Numbered from the stretch's first letter, positions 24,811-39,885 are shown. The stretch: DNA of 64,000 bases from Metallyticus violacea (GCA_030762175.1 CM060831.1:29812001-29876000); one strand, 5' to 3'. The notes: generated by a model not told the origin, from the sequence alone. Numbers and translations: made by a program.

Positions 24811-27800
24811 GACCTTGTAAAGGAAATTGTGTCTTCGACTAATATGGAAATTGGAGCAATAAGCAGTATATGAGCTATAAATAAACAGAACATTGTTTTC
24901 AATTGGAGATGCTATATTATCTACTGTAATTGACATCGAGATTTAAGCACATTATAACCCTACTATATCATTGCATATAGTTATATCTGAAAGTTCCAAT
25001 AAATGTGCAAATGGTTTGGCGTCATCTCATAAATTTTAAAAAAACGGTGTGATAATTTCATCTTGGAGGCGATATTCGCGGACGGTGGATCGCCACAGTT
25101 AATGGCGGGAGGGTGCCATTGCAATTCCTATACAAATTTAGTGTTTGAAATCAATTCCTTCGCACATGCTATTGTTTCAATAGTGCCAAAACGATTTTCA
25201 AATTACATGTGCAACTCCTTAAAAATTATAAGTTATGGAATAGTGCATTCCATTTATAGTGGAAATGGACATATATTTTTTCATAAAATTCTAAGTATGG
25301 ACATACAATTATGCATCAAAATGTGCGAAACTATCTTCACTGCATTTCCATTTTTCAAATGTTTCAATATTAATTGGCTGGTTCAAAGGAAATTGAAAAT
25401 GTTGAGGTTGAAATCTATCTTCAGCACATGCTATTGTTTCAATAGAGCTAATATGTTTTTCACATTACATGTGCAGTTCTTAAGTATGACCTTGTAAATG
25501 AAATTGTGTCTTCGACTAATATGGAAACTGGAGCAATAAGCAGTATATGAGCTATAAATAAAGAGAACATTGTTTTCAATTGGAGATGCTATATTCTCTA
25601 CTGTAATTCACATCGAGATTTTAAGCACATTATAACCCTACTATATCATTGGATATAGTTATATCTGAAAGTTCAAATAAATGTGCAAATGGTTTGGCGT
25701 CATCTCATAAATTTTCAAAAAACGGTGTGATAATTTCATCTTGGAGGCGATATTCGCGGACGGTGGATCGCCACAGTTAATGGCGGGAGGGTGCCATTGC
25801 AATTCCTATACAAATTTAGTGTTTGAAATCAATTCCTTCGCACATGCTATTGTTTCAATAGTGCCAAAACGATTTTCAAATTACATGTGCAACTCCTTAA
25901 AAATTATAAGTGATGGAATAGTGCATTCCATTTATAGTGGAAATGGACATATATTTTTTCATAAAATTCTAAGTATATACATACAATTATGCATCAAAAT
26001 GTGCGAAACTATCTTCACTGCATTTCCAATTTTCACATGTTTTCCATATAAATTGGCTGGTTCAAAGCAAATTGAAAATGATGAGGTTGAAATCTATCTT
26101 CAGCACATGCTATTGTTTCAATAGAGCCAATATGTTTTCACATTACATGTGCAGTTCTTAAGTATTACCTTGTAAATGAAATTGTGTCTTCGACTAATAT
26201 GGAAACTGGAACAATAAGCAGTATATGAGCTATAAATAAACAGAACATTGTTTTCAATTGGAGATGCTATATTCTCTACTGTAATTCACATCGAGATTTA
26301 AGCACATTATAACCCTACTATATCATTGGATATAGTTATATCTGAAAGTTCCAATAAATGTGCAAATGGTTTGGCGTCATCTCATAAATTTTCCAAAAAC
26401 GGTGTCATAATTTCATCTTGGAGGCGATATTCGCGGACGGTGGATCGCCACAGTTAATGGCGGGAGGGTGCCATTGCAATTCCTATACAAATTTAGTGTT
26501 TGAAATCAATTCCTTCGCACATGCTATTGTTTCAATAGTGTCAAAACGATTTTCAAATTACATGTGCAACTCCTTAAAAATTATAAGTGATGGAATAGTG
26601 CATTCCATTTATAGTGGAAATGGACATATATTTTTTCATAATATTCTAGGTATGGACATACAATTATGCATCAAAATGTGCGAAACTATCTTCACTGCAT
26701 TTCCAATTTTCACATGTTTTCCATATAAATTGGCTGGTTCAAAGCAAATTGAAAATGTTGAGGTTGAAATCTATCTTCAGCACATGCTATTGTTTCAATA
26801 GAGCTAATATGTTTTTCACATTACATGTGCAATTCTTAAGTATGACCTTGTAAAGGAAATTGTGTCTTCGACTAATATGGAAATTGGAGCAATAAGCAGT
26901 ATATGAGCTATAAATAAACAGAACATTGTTTTCAATTGGAGATGCTATATTATCTACTGTAATTCACATCGAGATTGAAGCACATTATAACCCTACTATA
27001 TCATTGGATATAGTTATATCTGAAAGTTCCAATAAATGTGCAAATGGTTTGGCGTCAACTCATAAATTTTAAAAAAACGGTGTGATAATTTCATCTTGGA
27101 GGCGATATTCGCGGACGGTGGATCGCCACAGTTAATGGCGGGAGGGTGCCATTGCAATTGCTATACAAATTTAGTGTTTGAAATCAATTCCTTCGCACAT
27201 GCTATTGTTTCAATAGTGCCAAAACGATTTTCAAATTACATGTGCAACTCCTTAAAAATTATAAGTGATGGAATAGTGCATTCCATTTATAGTGGAAATG
27301 GACATATATTTTTTCATAAAATTCTAAGTATGGACATACAATTATGCATCAAAATGTGCGAAACTATCTTCACTGCATTTCCATTTTTCAAATGTTTCAA
27401 TATTAATTGACTGGTTCAAAGGAAATTGAAAATGTTGAGGTTGAAATCTATCTTCAGCACATGCTATTGTTTCAATAGAGCTAATATGTTTTTCACATTA
27501 CATGTGCAGTTCTTAAGTATGACCTTGTAAATGAAATTGTGTCTTCGACTAATATGGAAACTGGAGCAATAAGCAGTATATGAGCTATAAATAAAGAGAA
27601 CATTGTTTTCAATTGGAGATGCTATATTCTCTACTGTAATTCACATCGAGATTTTAAGCACATTATTACCCTACTATATCATTGGATATAGTTATATCTG
27701 AAAGTTCAAATAAATGTGCAAATGGTTTGGCGTCATCTCATAAATTTTCAAAAAACGGTGTGATAATTTCATCTTGGAGGCGATATTCGCGGACGGTGGA

Positions 27801-30800
27801 TCGCCACAGTTAATGGCGGGAGGGTGCCATTGTTTTTCCCATACAAATTTAGTGTTTGAAATCAATTCCTTCGCACATGCTATTGTTTCAATAGTGCCAA
27901 AAAGATTTTTAAATTACATGTGCAACTCCTTAAAAATTATAAGTGATGGAATAGTGCATTCCATTTATAGTGGAAATGGACATATATTTTTTCATAAAAT
28001 TCTAAGTATATACATACAATTATGCATCAAAATGTGCGAAACTATCTTCACTGCATTTCCAATTTTCACATGTTTTCCATATAAATTGGCTGGTTCAAAG
28101 CAAATTGAAAATGATGAGGTTGAAATCTATCTTCAGCACATGCTATTGTTTCAATAGAGCCAATATGTTTTTCACATTACATGAGCAGTTCTTAAGTATG
28201 ACCTTGTAAAGGAAATTTTTCTTCGACTAATATGGAAATTGGAGCAATAAGCAGTATATGAGCTATAAATAAACAGAACATTGTTTTCAATTGGAGATGC
28301 TATATTATCTACTGTAATGCACATCGAGATTTAAGCACATTATAACCCTACTATATCATTGGATATAGTTATATCTGAAAGTTCCAATAAATGTGCAAAT
28401 GGTTTGGCGTCATCTCATAAATTTTCAAAAAACGGTGTGATAATTTCATCTTGGAGGCGATATTCGCGGACGGTGGATCGCCACAGTTAATGGCGGGAGG
28501 GTGCCATTGCAATTCCTATACAAATTTAGTGTTTGAAATCAATTCCTTCGCACATGCTATTGTTTCAATAGTGTCAAAACGATTTTCAAATTACATGTGC
28601 AACTCCTTAAAAATTATAAGTGATGGAATAGTGCATTCCATTTATAGTGGAAATGGACATATATTTTTTCATAAAATTCTAAGTATGGACATACAGTTAT
28701 GCATCAAAATGTGCGAAACTATCTTCACTGCATTTCCATTTTTCAAATGTTTCCATATAAATTGGCTGGTTCAAAGGAAATTGAAAATGTTGAGGTTGAA
28801 ATCTATCTTCAGCACATGCTATTGTTTCAATAGAGCCAATATGTTTTTCACATTACATGTGCAGTTCTTAAGTATTACCTTGTAAATGAAATTGTGTCTT
28901 CGACTAATATGGAAACTGGAACAATAAGCAGTATATGAGCTATAAATAAACAGAACATTGTTTTCAATTGGAGATGCTATATTCTCTACTGTAATTCACA
29001 TCGAGATTTAAGCACATTATAACCCTACTATATCATTGGATATAGTTATATCTGAAAGTTCCAATAAATGTGCAAATGGTTTGGCGTCATCTCATAAATT
29101 TTCCAAAAACGGTGTCATAATTTCATCTTGGAGTCGATATTCGCGGACGGTGGATCGCCACAGTTAATGGCGGGAGGGTGCCATTGCAATTCCTATACAA
29201 ATTTAGTGTTTGAAATCAATTCCTACGCACATGCTATTGTTTCAATAGTGTCAAAACGATTTTCAAATTACATGTGCAACTCCTTAAAAATTATAAGTGA
29301 TGGAATAGTGCATTCCATTTATAGTGGAAATGGACATATATTTTTTCATAATATTCTAGGTATGGACATACAATTATGCATCAAAATGTGCGAAACTATC
29401 TTCACTGCATTTCCATTTTTCAAATGTTTGAATATTAATTGGCTGGTTCAAAGGAAATTGAAAATGTTGAGGTTGAAATCTATCTTCAGCACATGCTATT
29501 GTTTCAATAGAGCTAATATGTTTTTCACATTGCATGTGCAATTCTTAAGTATGACCTTGTAAAGGAAATTGTGTCTTCGACTAATATGGAAATAGGAGCA
29601 ATAAGCAGTATATGAGCTATAAATAAACAGAACATTGTTTTCAATTGGAGATGCTATATTATCTACTGTAATTCACATCGAGATTTAAGCACATTATAAC
29701 CCTACTATATCATTGGATATAGTTATATCTGAAAGTTGCAATAAATGTGCAAATGGTTTGGCGTCATCTCATAAATTTTCAAAAAAGGGTGTGATAATTT
29801 CATCTTGGAGGCGATATTCGCGGACGGTGGATCGCCACAGTTAATGGCGGGAGGGTGCCATTGCAATTCCTATACAAATTTAGTGTTTGAAATCAATTCC
29901 TTCGCACATGCTCTTGTTTCAATAGTGCCAAAACGATTTTCAAATTACGTGTGCAACTCCTTAAAAATTATAAGTGATGGAATAGTGCATTCCATTTATA
30001 GTGGAAATGGACATATATTTTTTCATAAAATTCTAAGTATGGACATACAATTATGCATCAAAATGTGCGAAACTATCTTCACTGCATTTCCATTTTTCAA
30101 ATGTTTCAATATTAATTGGCTGGTTCAAAGGAAATTGAAAATGTTGAGGTTGAAATCTATCTTCAGCACATGCTATTGTTTCAATAGAGCTAATATGTTT
30201 TTCACATTACATGTGCAGTTCTTAAGTATGACCTTGTAAATGAAATTGTATCTTCGACTAATATGGAAACTGGAGCAATAAGCAGTATATGAGCTATAAA
30301 TAAACAGAACATTGTTTTCAATTGGAGATGCTATATTCTCTACTGTAATTCACATCGAGATTTAAGCACATTATAACCCTACTATATCATTGGATATATA
30401 TTTATATCTGAAAGTTCCAATAAATGTGCAAATGGTTTGGCGTCATCTCATAAATTTTCAAAAAACGGTGTGATAATTTCATCTTGGAGGCGATATTCGC
30501 GGACGGTGGATCGCCACAGTTAATGGCGGGAGGGTGCCATTGCAATTCCTATACAAATTTAGTGTTTGAAATCAATTCCTTCGCACATGCTATTGTTTCA
30601 ATAGTGCCAAAACGATTTTCAAATTACATGTGCAACTCCTTAAAAATTATAAGTGATGAAATAGTGCATTCCATTTATAGTGGAAATGGACATATATTTT
30701 TTCATAAAATTCTAAGTATGGACATACAATTATGCATCAAAATGTGCGAAACTATCTTCACTGCATTTCCATTTTTCAAATGTTTCCATATAAATTGGCT

Positions 30801-30908
30801 GGTTCAAAGGAAATTGAAAATGTTGAGGTTGAAATCTATCTTCAGCACATGCTATTGTTTCAATAGAGCCAATATGTTTTTCACATTACATGTGCAGTTC
30901 TTAAGTAT
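24811..30908 (+). repeat. Nine-unit tandem duplication, copy 1 (6098 bp)
   Basis: The segment runs from inside the unit at 24385, through units at 25063, 25741, 26418, 27096, 27774, 28451, 29128 and 29805, into the unit at 30484. Every one of these recurs exactly 6098 bp later, with private changes included. The only difference I found is G at 27160 against C at 33258. The left boundary can lie anywhere from 24726 to 24811 because the parents are identical there. Confidence 0.92.
27774..28450 (+). repeat. Unit with clustered private changes
   Basis: This copy carries several changes absent from ordinary units: CATTGTTTTTCCCAT for CATTGCAATTCCTAT, AAAAAGATTTTTAAAT for AAAACGATTTTCAAAT, CATGAGCAG in dyad B, a 2-bp loss giving AAATTTTTCTTCG, and GTAATGCACATC. 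All reappear in its duplicate at 33872, so they were present before the duplication, or else the assembly has copied them. Confidence 0.85.
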
Positions 30909-31160
30909 GACCTTGTAAAGGAAATTGTGTCTTCGACTAATATGGAAATTGGAGCAATAAGCAGTATATGAGCTATAAATAAACAGAACATTGTTTTCAA
31001 TTGGAGATGCTATATTATCTACTGTAATTGACATCGAGATTTAAGCACATTATAACCCTACTATATCATTGCATATAGTTATATCTGAAAGTTCCAATAA
31101 ATGTGCAAATGGTTTGGCGTCATCTCATAAATTTTAAAAAAACGGTGTGATAATTTCATC
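30484..31160 (+). repeat. Hybrid unit at the centre of the 6098-bp duplication
   Basis: Up to 30823 the unit follows the type at 36582 (AGTGATGAAATAG, TTTCCATATAAATTGG, AAAATGTTGAGG). From 30909 it follows the unit at 24385 (TATGACC, GTAAAGG, GGAAATTGG, TTATCTAC, AATTGACATC, TTGCATATAG). The two parents are identical between those points, so the exchange lies within that interval of about 85 bp. It is the expected product of an in-register unequal crossover. Confidence 0.9.
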
Positions 31161-34100
31161 TTGGAGGCGATATTCGCGGACGGTGGATCGCCACAGTTAA
31201 TGGCGGGAGGGTGCCATTGCAATTCCTATACAAATTTAGTGTTTGAAATCAATTCCTTCGCACATGCTATTGTTTCAATAGTGCCAAAACGATTTTCAAA
31301 TTACATGTGCAACTCCTTAAAAATTATAAGTTATGGAATAGTGCATTCCATTTATAGTGGAAATGGACATATATTTTTTCATAAAATTCTAAGTATGGAC
31401 ATACAATTATGCATCAAAATGTGCGAAACTATCTTCACTGCATTTCCATTTTTCAAATGTTTCAATATTAATTGGCTGGTTCAAAGGAAATTGAAAATGT
31501 TGAGGTTGAAATCTATCTTCAGCACATGCTATTGTTTCAATAGAGCTAATATGTTTTTCACATTACATGTGCAGTTCTTAAGTATGACCTTGTAAATGAA
31601 ATTGTGTCTTCGACTAATATGGAAACTGGAGCAATAAGCAGTATATGAGCTATAAATAAAGAGAACATTGTTTTCAATTGGAGATGCTATATTCTCTACT
31701 GTAATTCACATCGAGATTTTAAGCACATTATAACCCTACTATATCATTGGATATAGTTATATCTGAAAGTTCAAATAAATGTGCAAATGGTTTGGCGTCA
31801 TCTCATAAATTTTCAAAAAACGGTGTGATAATTTCATCTTGGAGGCGATATTCGCGGACGGTGGATCGCCACAGTTAATGGCGGGAGGGTGCCATTGCAA
31901 TTCCTATACAAATTTAGTGTTTGAAATCAATTCCTTCGCACATGCTATTGTTTCAATAGTGCCAAAACGATTTTCAAATTACATGTGCAACTCCTTAAAA
32001 ATTATAAGTGATGGAATAGTGCATTCCATTTATAGTGGAAATGGACATATATTTTTTCATAAAATTCTAAGTATATACATACAATTATGCATCAAAATGT
32101 GCGAAACTATCTTCACTGCATTTCCAATTTTCACATGTTTTCCATATAAATTGGCTGGTTCAAAGCAAATTGAAAATGATGAGGTTGAAATCTATCTTCA
32201 GCACATGCTATTGTTTCAATAGAGCCAATATGTTTTCACATTACATGTGCAGTTCTTAAGTATTACCTTGTAAATGAAATTGTGTCTTCGACTAATATGG
32301 AAACTGGAACAATAAGCAGTATATGAGCTATAAATAAACAGAACATTGTTTTCAATTGGAGATGCTATATTCTCTACTGTAATTCACATCGAGATTTAAG
32401 CACATTATAACCCTACTATATCATTGGATATAGTTATATCTGAAAGTTCCAATAAATGTGCAAATGGTTTGGCGTCATCTCATAAATTTTCCAAAAACGG
32501 TGTCATAATTTCATCTTGGAGGCGATATTCGCGGACGGTGGATCGCCACAGTTAATGGCGGGAGGGTGCCATTGCAATTCCTATACAAATTTAGTGTTTG
32601 AAATCAATTCCTTCGCACATGCTATTGTTTCAATAGTGTCAAAACGATTTTCAAATTACATGTGCAACTCCTTAAAAATTATAAGTGATGGAATAGTGCA
32701 TTCCATTTATAGTGGAAATGGACATATATTTTTTCATAATATTCTAGGTATGGACATACAATTATGCATCAAAATGTGCGAAACTATCTTCACTGCATTT
32801 CCAATTTTCACATGTTTTCCATATAAATTGGCTGGTTCAAAGCAAATTGAAAATGTTGAGGTTGAAATCTATCTTCAGCACATGCTATTGTTTCAATAGA
32901 GCTAATATGTTTTTCACATTACATGTGCAATTCTTAAGTATGACCTTGTAAAGGAAATTGTGTCTTCGACTAATATGGAAATTGGAGCAATAAGCAGTAT
33001 ATGAGCTATAAATAAACAGAACATTGTTTTCAATTGGAGATGCTATATTATCTACTGTAATTCACATCGAGATTGAAGCACATTATAACCCTACTATATC
33101 ATTGGATATAGTTATATCTGAAAGTTCCAATAAATGTGCAAATGGTTTGGCGTCAACTCATAAATTTTAAAAAAACGGTGTGATAATTTCATCTTGGAGG
33201 CGATATTCGCGGACGGTGGATCGCCACAGTTAATGGCGGGAGGGTGCCATTGCAATTCCTATACAAATTTAGTGTTTGAAATCAATTCCTTCGCACATGC
33301 TATTGTTTCAATAGTGCCAAAACGATTTTCAAATTACATGTGCAACTCCTTAAAAATTATAAGTGATGGAATAGTGCATTCCATTTATAGTGGAAATGGA
33401 CATATATTTTTTCATAAAATTCTAAGTATGGACATACAATTATGCATCAAAATGTGCGAAACTATCTTCACTGCATTTCCATTTTTCAAATGTTTCAATA
33501 TTAATTGACTGGTTCAAAGGAAATTGAAAATGTTGAGGTTGAAATCTATCTTCAGCACATGCTATTGTTTCAATAGAGCTAATATGTTTTTCACATTACA
33601 TGTGCAGTTCTTAAGTATGACCTTGTAAATGAAATTGTGTCTTCGACTAATATGGAAACTGGAGCAATAAGCAGTATATGAGCTATAAATAAAGAGAACA
33701 TTGTTTTCAATTGGAGATGCTATATTCTCTACTGTAATTCACATCGAGATTTTAAGCACATTATTACCCTACTATATCATTGGATATAGTTATATCTGAA
33801 AGTTCAAATAAATGTGCAAATGGTTTGGCGTCATCTCATAAATTTTCAAAAAACGGTGTGATAATTTCATCTTGGAGGCGATATTCGCGGACGGTGGATC
33901 GCCACAGTTAATGGCGGGAGGGTGCCATTGTTTTTCCCATACAAATTTAGTGTTTGAAATCAATTCCTTCGCACATGCTATTGTTTCAATAGTGCCAAAA
34001 AGATTTTTAAATTACATGTGCAACTCCTTAAAAATTATAAGTGATGGAATAGTGCATTCCATTTATAGTGGAAATGGACATATATTTTTTCATAAAATTC

Positions 34101-37006
34101 TAAGTATATACATACAATTATGCATCAAAATGTGCGAAACTATCTTCACTGCATTTCCAATTTTCACATGTTTTCCATATAAATTGGCTGGTTCAAAGCA
34201 AATTGAAAATGATGAGGTTGAAATCTATCTTCAGCACATGCTATTGTTTCAATAGAGCCAATATGTTTTTCACATTACATGAGCAGTTCTTAAGTATGAC
34301 CTTGTAAAGGAAATTTTTCTTCGACTAATATGGAAATTGGAGCAATAAGCAGTATATGAGCTATAAATAAACAGAACATTGTTTTCAATTGGAGATGCTA
34401 TATTATCTACTGTAATGCACATCGAGATTTAAGCACATTATAACCCTACTATATCATTGGATATAGTTATATCTGAAAGTTCCAATAAATGTGCAAATGG
34501 TTTGGCGTCATCTCATAAATTTTCAAAAAACGGTGTGATAATTTCATCTTGGAGGCGATATTCGCGGACGGTGGATCGCCACAGTTAATGGCGGGAGGGT
34601 GCCATTGCAATTCCTATACAAATTTAGTGTTTGAAATCAATTCCTTCGCACATGCTATTGTTTCAATAGTGTCAAAACGATTTTCAAATTACATGTGCAA
34701 CTCCTTAAAAATTATAAGTGATGGAATAGTGCATTCCATTTATAGTGGAAATGGACATATATTTTTTCATAAAATTCTAAGTATGGACATACAGTTATGC
34801 ATCAAAATGTGCGAAACTATCTTCACTGCATTTCCATTTTTCAAATGTTTCCATATAAATTGGCTGGTTCAAAGGAAATTGAAAATGTTGAGGTTGAAAT
34901 CTATCTTCAGCACATGCTATTGTTTCAATAGAGCCAATATGTTTTTCACATTACATGTGCAGTTCTTAAGTATTACCTTGTAAATGAAATTGTGTCTTCG
35001 ACTAATATGGAAACTGGAACAATAAGCAGTATATGAGCTATAAATAAACAGAACATTGTTTTCAATTGGAGATGCTATATTCTCTACTGTAATTCACATC
35101 GAGATTTAAGCACATTATAACCCTACTATATCATTGGATATAGTTATATCTGAAAGTTCCAATAAATGTGCAAATGGTTTGGCGTCATCTCATAAATTTT
35201 CCAAAAACGGTGTCATAATTTCATCTTGGAGTCGATATTCGCGGACGGTGGATCGCCACAGTTAATGGCGGGAGGGTGCCATTGCAATTCCTATACAAAT
35301 TTAGTGTTTGAAATCAATTCCTACGCACATGCTATTGTTTCAATAGTGTCAAAACGATTTTCAAATTACATGTGCAACTCCTTAAAAATTATAAGTGATG
35401 GAATAGTGCATTCCATTTATAGTGGAAATGGACATATATTTTTTCATAATATTCTAGGTATGGACATACAATTATGCATCAAAATGTGCGAAACTATCTT
35501 CACTGCATTTCCATTTTTCAAATGTTTGAATATTAATTGGCTGGTTCAAAGGAAATTGAAAATGTTGAGGTTGAAATCTATCTTCAGCACATGCTATTGT
35601 TTCAATAGAGCTAATATGTTTTTCACATTGCATGTGCAATTCTTAAGTATGACCTTGTAAAGGAAATTGTGTCTTCGACTAATATGGAAATAGGAGCAAT
35701 AAGCAGTATATGAGCTATAAATAAACAGAACATTGTTTTCAATTGGAGATGCTATATTATCTACTGTAATTCACATCGAGATTTAAGCACATTATAACCC
35801 TACTATATCATTGGATATAGTTATATCTGAAAGTTGCAATAAATGTGCAAATGGTTTGGCGTCATCTCATAAATTTTCAAAAAAGGGTGTGATAATTTCA
35901 TCTTGGAGGCGATATTCGCGGACGGTGGATCGCCACAGTTAATGGCGGGAGGGTGCCATTGCAATTCCTATACAAATTTAGTGTTTGAAATCAATTCCTT
36001 CGCACATGCTCTTGTTTCAATAGTGCCAAAACGATTTTCAAATTACGTGTGCAACTCCTTAAAAATTATAAGTGATGGAATAGTGCATTCCATTTATAGT
36101 GGAAATGGACATATATTTTTTCATAAAATTCTAAGTATGGACATACAATTATGCATCAAAATGTGCGAAACTATCTTCACTGCATTTCCATTTTTCAAAT
36201 GTTTCAATATTAATTGGCTGGTTCAAAGGAAATTGAAAATGTTGAGGTTGAAATCTATCTTCAGCACATGCTATTGTTTCAATAGAGCTAATATGTTTTT
36301 CACATTACATGTGCAGTTCTTAAGTATGACCTTGTAAATGAAATTGTATCTTCGACTAATATGGAAACTGGAGCAATAAGCAGTATATGAGCTATAAATA
36401 AACAGAACATTGTTTTCAATTGGAGATGCTATATTCTCTACTGTAATTCACATCGAGATTTAAGCACATTATAACCCTACTATATCATTGGATATATATT
36501 TATATCTGAAAGTTCCAATAAATGTGCAAATGGTTTGGCGTCATCTCATAAATTTTCAAAAAACGGTGTGATAATTTCATCTTGGAGGCGATATTCGCGG
36601 ACGGTGGATCGCCACAGTTAATGGCGGGAGGGTGCCATTGCAATTCCTATACAAATTTAGTGTTTGAAATCAATTCCTTCGCACATGCTATTGTTTCAAT
36701 AGTGCCAAAACGATTTTCAAATTACATGTGCAACTCCTTAAAAATTATAAGTGATGAAATAGTGCATTCCATTTATAGTGGAAATGGACATATATTTTTT
36801 CATAAAATTCTAAGTATGGACATACAATTATGCATCAAAATGTGCGAAACTATCTTCACTGCATTTCCATTTTTCAAATGTTTCCATATAAATTGGCTGG
36901 TTCAAAGGAAATTGAAAATGTTGAGGTTGAAATCTATCTTCAGCACATGCTATTGTTTCAATAGAGCCAATATGTTTTTCACATTACATGTGCAGTTCTT
37001 AAGTAT
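30909..37006 (+). repeat. Nine-unit tandem duplication, copy 2 (6098 bp)
   Basis: Units start at 31161, 31839, 32516, 33194, 33872, 34549, 35226 and 35903, flanked by the hybrid 30484 and the first part of 36582. Rare markers shared with copy 1 include GTTATGG (31161), GATTGAAG with GTCAACTC (32516), TTGACTGG with ATTATTACCC (33194), GGAGTCG with AAAAAAGGG (35226), and GCTCTTG with TTACGTG (35903). After 37007 the sequence continues as TATTACC, unlike the G at 30909. Confidence 0.92.
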
Positions 37007-39885
37007 TACCTTGTAAATGAAATTGTGTCTTCGACTAATATGGAAACTGGAGCAATAAGCAGTATATGAGCTATAAATAAACAGAACATTGTTTTCAATT
37101 GGAGATGCTATATTCTCTACTGTAATTCACATCGAGATTTAAGCACATTATAACCCTACTATATCATTGGATATATATTTATATCTGAAAGTTCCAATAA
37201 ATGTGCAAATGGTTTGGCGTCATCTCATAAATTTTCAAAAAACGGTGTGATAATTTCATCTTGGAGGCGATATTCGCGGACGGTGGATCGCCACAGTTAA
37301 TGGCGGGAGGGTGCCATTGCAATTCCTATACAAATTTAGTGTTTGAAATCAATTCCTTCGCACATGCTATTGTTTCAATAGTGCCAAAACGATTTTCAAA
37401 TTACATGTGCAACTCCTTAAAAATTATAAGTGATGAAATAGTGCATTCCATTTATAGTGGAAATGGACATATATTTTTTCATAAAATTCTAAGTATGGAC
37501 ATACAATTATGCATCAAAATGTGCGAAACTATCTTCACTGCATTTCCATTTTTCAAATGTTTGAATATTAATTGGCTGGTTCAAAGGAAATTGAAAATGT
37601 TGAGGTTGAAATCTATCTTCAGCACATGCTATTGTTTCAATAGAGCTAATATGTCTTTCACATTACATGTGCAGTTCTTAAGTATGACCTTGTAAATGAA
37701 ATTGTATCTTCGACTAATATGGAAACTGGAGCAATAAGCAGTATTTGAGCTATAAATAAACAGAACATTGTTTTCAATTGGAGATGCTATATTCTCTACT
37801 GTAATTCACATCGAGATTTAAGCACATTATAACCCTACTATATCATTGGATATATATTTATATCTGAAAGTTCCAATAAATGTGCAAATGGTTTGGCGTC
37901 ATCTCATAAATTTTCAAAAAACGGTGTGATAATTTCATCTTGGAGGCGATATTCGCGGACGGTGGATCGCCACAGTTAATGGCGGGAGGGTGCCATTGCA
38001 ATTCCTATACAAATTTAGTGTTTGAAATCAATTCCTTCGCACATGCTATTGTTTCAATAGTGCCAAAACGATTTTCAAATTACATGTGCAACTCCTTAAA
38101 AATTATAAGTGATGAAATAGTGCATTCCATTTATAGTGGAAATGGACATATATTTTTTCATAAAATTCTAAGTATGGACATACAATTATGCATCAAAATG
38201 TGCGAAACTATCTTCACTGCATTTCCATTTTTCAAATGTTTCCATATAAATTGGCTGGTTCAAAGGAAATTGAAAATGTTGAGGTTGAAATCTATCTTCA
38301 GCACATGCTATTGTTTCAATAGAGCCAATATGTTTTTCACATTACATGTGCAGTTCTTAAGTATTACCTTGTAAATGAAATTGTGTCTTCGACTAATATG
38401 GAAACTGGAACAATAAGCAGTATATGAGCTATAAATAAACAGAACATTGTTTTCAATTGGTGATGCTATATTCTCTAGTGTAATTCACATCGAGATTTAA
38501 GCACATTATAACCCTACTATATCATTGGGTATAGTTATATCTGAAAGTTCCAATAAATGTGCAAATGGTTTGGCGTCATCTCATAAATTTTCAAAAAACG
38601 GTGTGATAATTTCATCTTGGAGGCGATATTCGCGGACGGTGGATCGCCACAGTTAATGGCGGGAGGGTGCCATTGCAATTCCTATACAAATTTAGTGTTT
38701 GAAATCAATTCCTTCGCACATGCTATTGTTTCAATAGTGTCAAAACGATTTTCAAATTACATGTGCAACTCCTTAAAAATTATAAGTGATGGAATAGTGC
38801 ATTCCATTTATAGTGGAAATGGACATATATTTTTTCATAATATTCTAGGTATGGACATACAATTATGCATCAAAATGTGCGAAACTATCTTCACTGCATT
38901 TCCATTTTTCAAATGTTTGAATATTAATTGGCTGGTTCAAAGGAAATTGAAAATGTTGAGGTTGAAATCTATCTTCAGCACATGCTATTGTTTCAATAGA
39001 GCCAATATGTTTTTCACATTACATGTGCAGTTCTTAAGTATGACCTTGTAAATGAAATTGTGTCTTCGACTAATATGGAAATTGGAGCAATAAGCAGTAT
39101 ATGAGCTATAAATAAACAGAACATTGTTTTCAATTGGAGATTCTATATTCTCTACTGTAATTCACATCGAGATTTTAAGCACATTATAACCCTACTATAT
39201 CATTGGATATAGTTATATCTGAAAGTTCCAATAAATGTGCAAATGGTTTGGCGTCATCTCATAAATTTTCAAAAAACGGTGTGATAATTTCATCTTGGAG
39301 GCGATATTCGCGGACGGTGGATCGCCACAGTTAATGGCGGGAGGGTGCCATTGCAATTCCTATACAAATTTAGTGTTTGAAATCAATTCCTTCACACATG
39401 CTATTGTTTCAATAGTGCCAAAACGATTTTCAAATTACATGTGCAACTCCTTAAAAATTATAAGTGATGGAATAGTGCATTCCATTTATAGTGGAAATGG
39501 ACATATATTTTTTCATAAAATTCTAAGTATGGACATAGAATTATGCATCAAAATGTGCGAAACTATCTTCACTGCATTTCCATTTTCAAATGTTTCAATA
39601 TTAATTGGCTGGTTCAAAGGAAATTGAAAATGTTGAGGTGTAAATCTATCTTCAGCACATGCTATTGTTTCAACAGCTAATATATTTTTCACATTACATG
39701 TGCAGTTCTTAAGTATGACCTTGTAAATGAAATTGTGTCTTCGACTTATATGGAAACTGGAGCAATAAGCACTATATGACCTATAAATTAACAGAACATT
39801 GTTTTCAATTGGAGATGCTATATTCTCTACTGTAATTCACATCGAGATTTAAGCACATTATAACCCTACTATATCATTGGATATA
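37007..39885 (+). repeat. Tract repeated 14219 bp downstream
   Basis: This covers the end of the unit at 36582, the units at 37261, 37940 and 38617, and most of 39295. They correspond to 50801, 51480, 52159, 52836 and 53514 at a constant offset of 14219. Shared rare states are ATGTCTTTC with AGTATTTGAG (37261), TTGGTGATGC (37940), GAGATTCTAT (38617) and TTCACACATG (39295). Correspondence begins by the start of 36582 and fails near the 3' end of 39295. Confidence 0.88.

Noticed and set aside
24754..24936. Minus-strand 60-codon open frame, repeated at 30852-31034
   Set aside because: It exists only because a C-to-G change (AATTGACATC) turns the TGA after a minus-strand ATG into TCA. The two places are copies of one segment. 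No supporting features.
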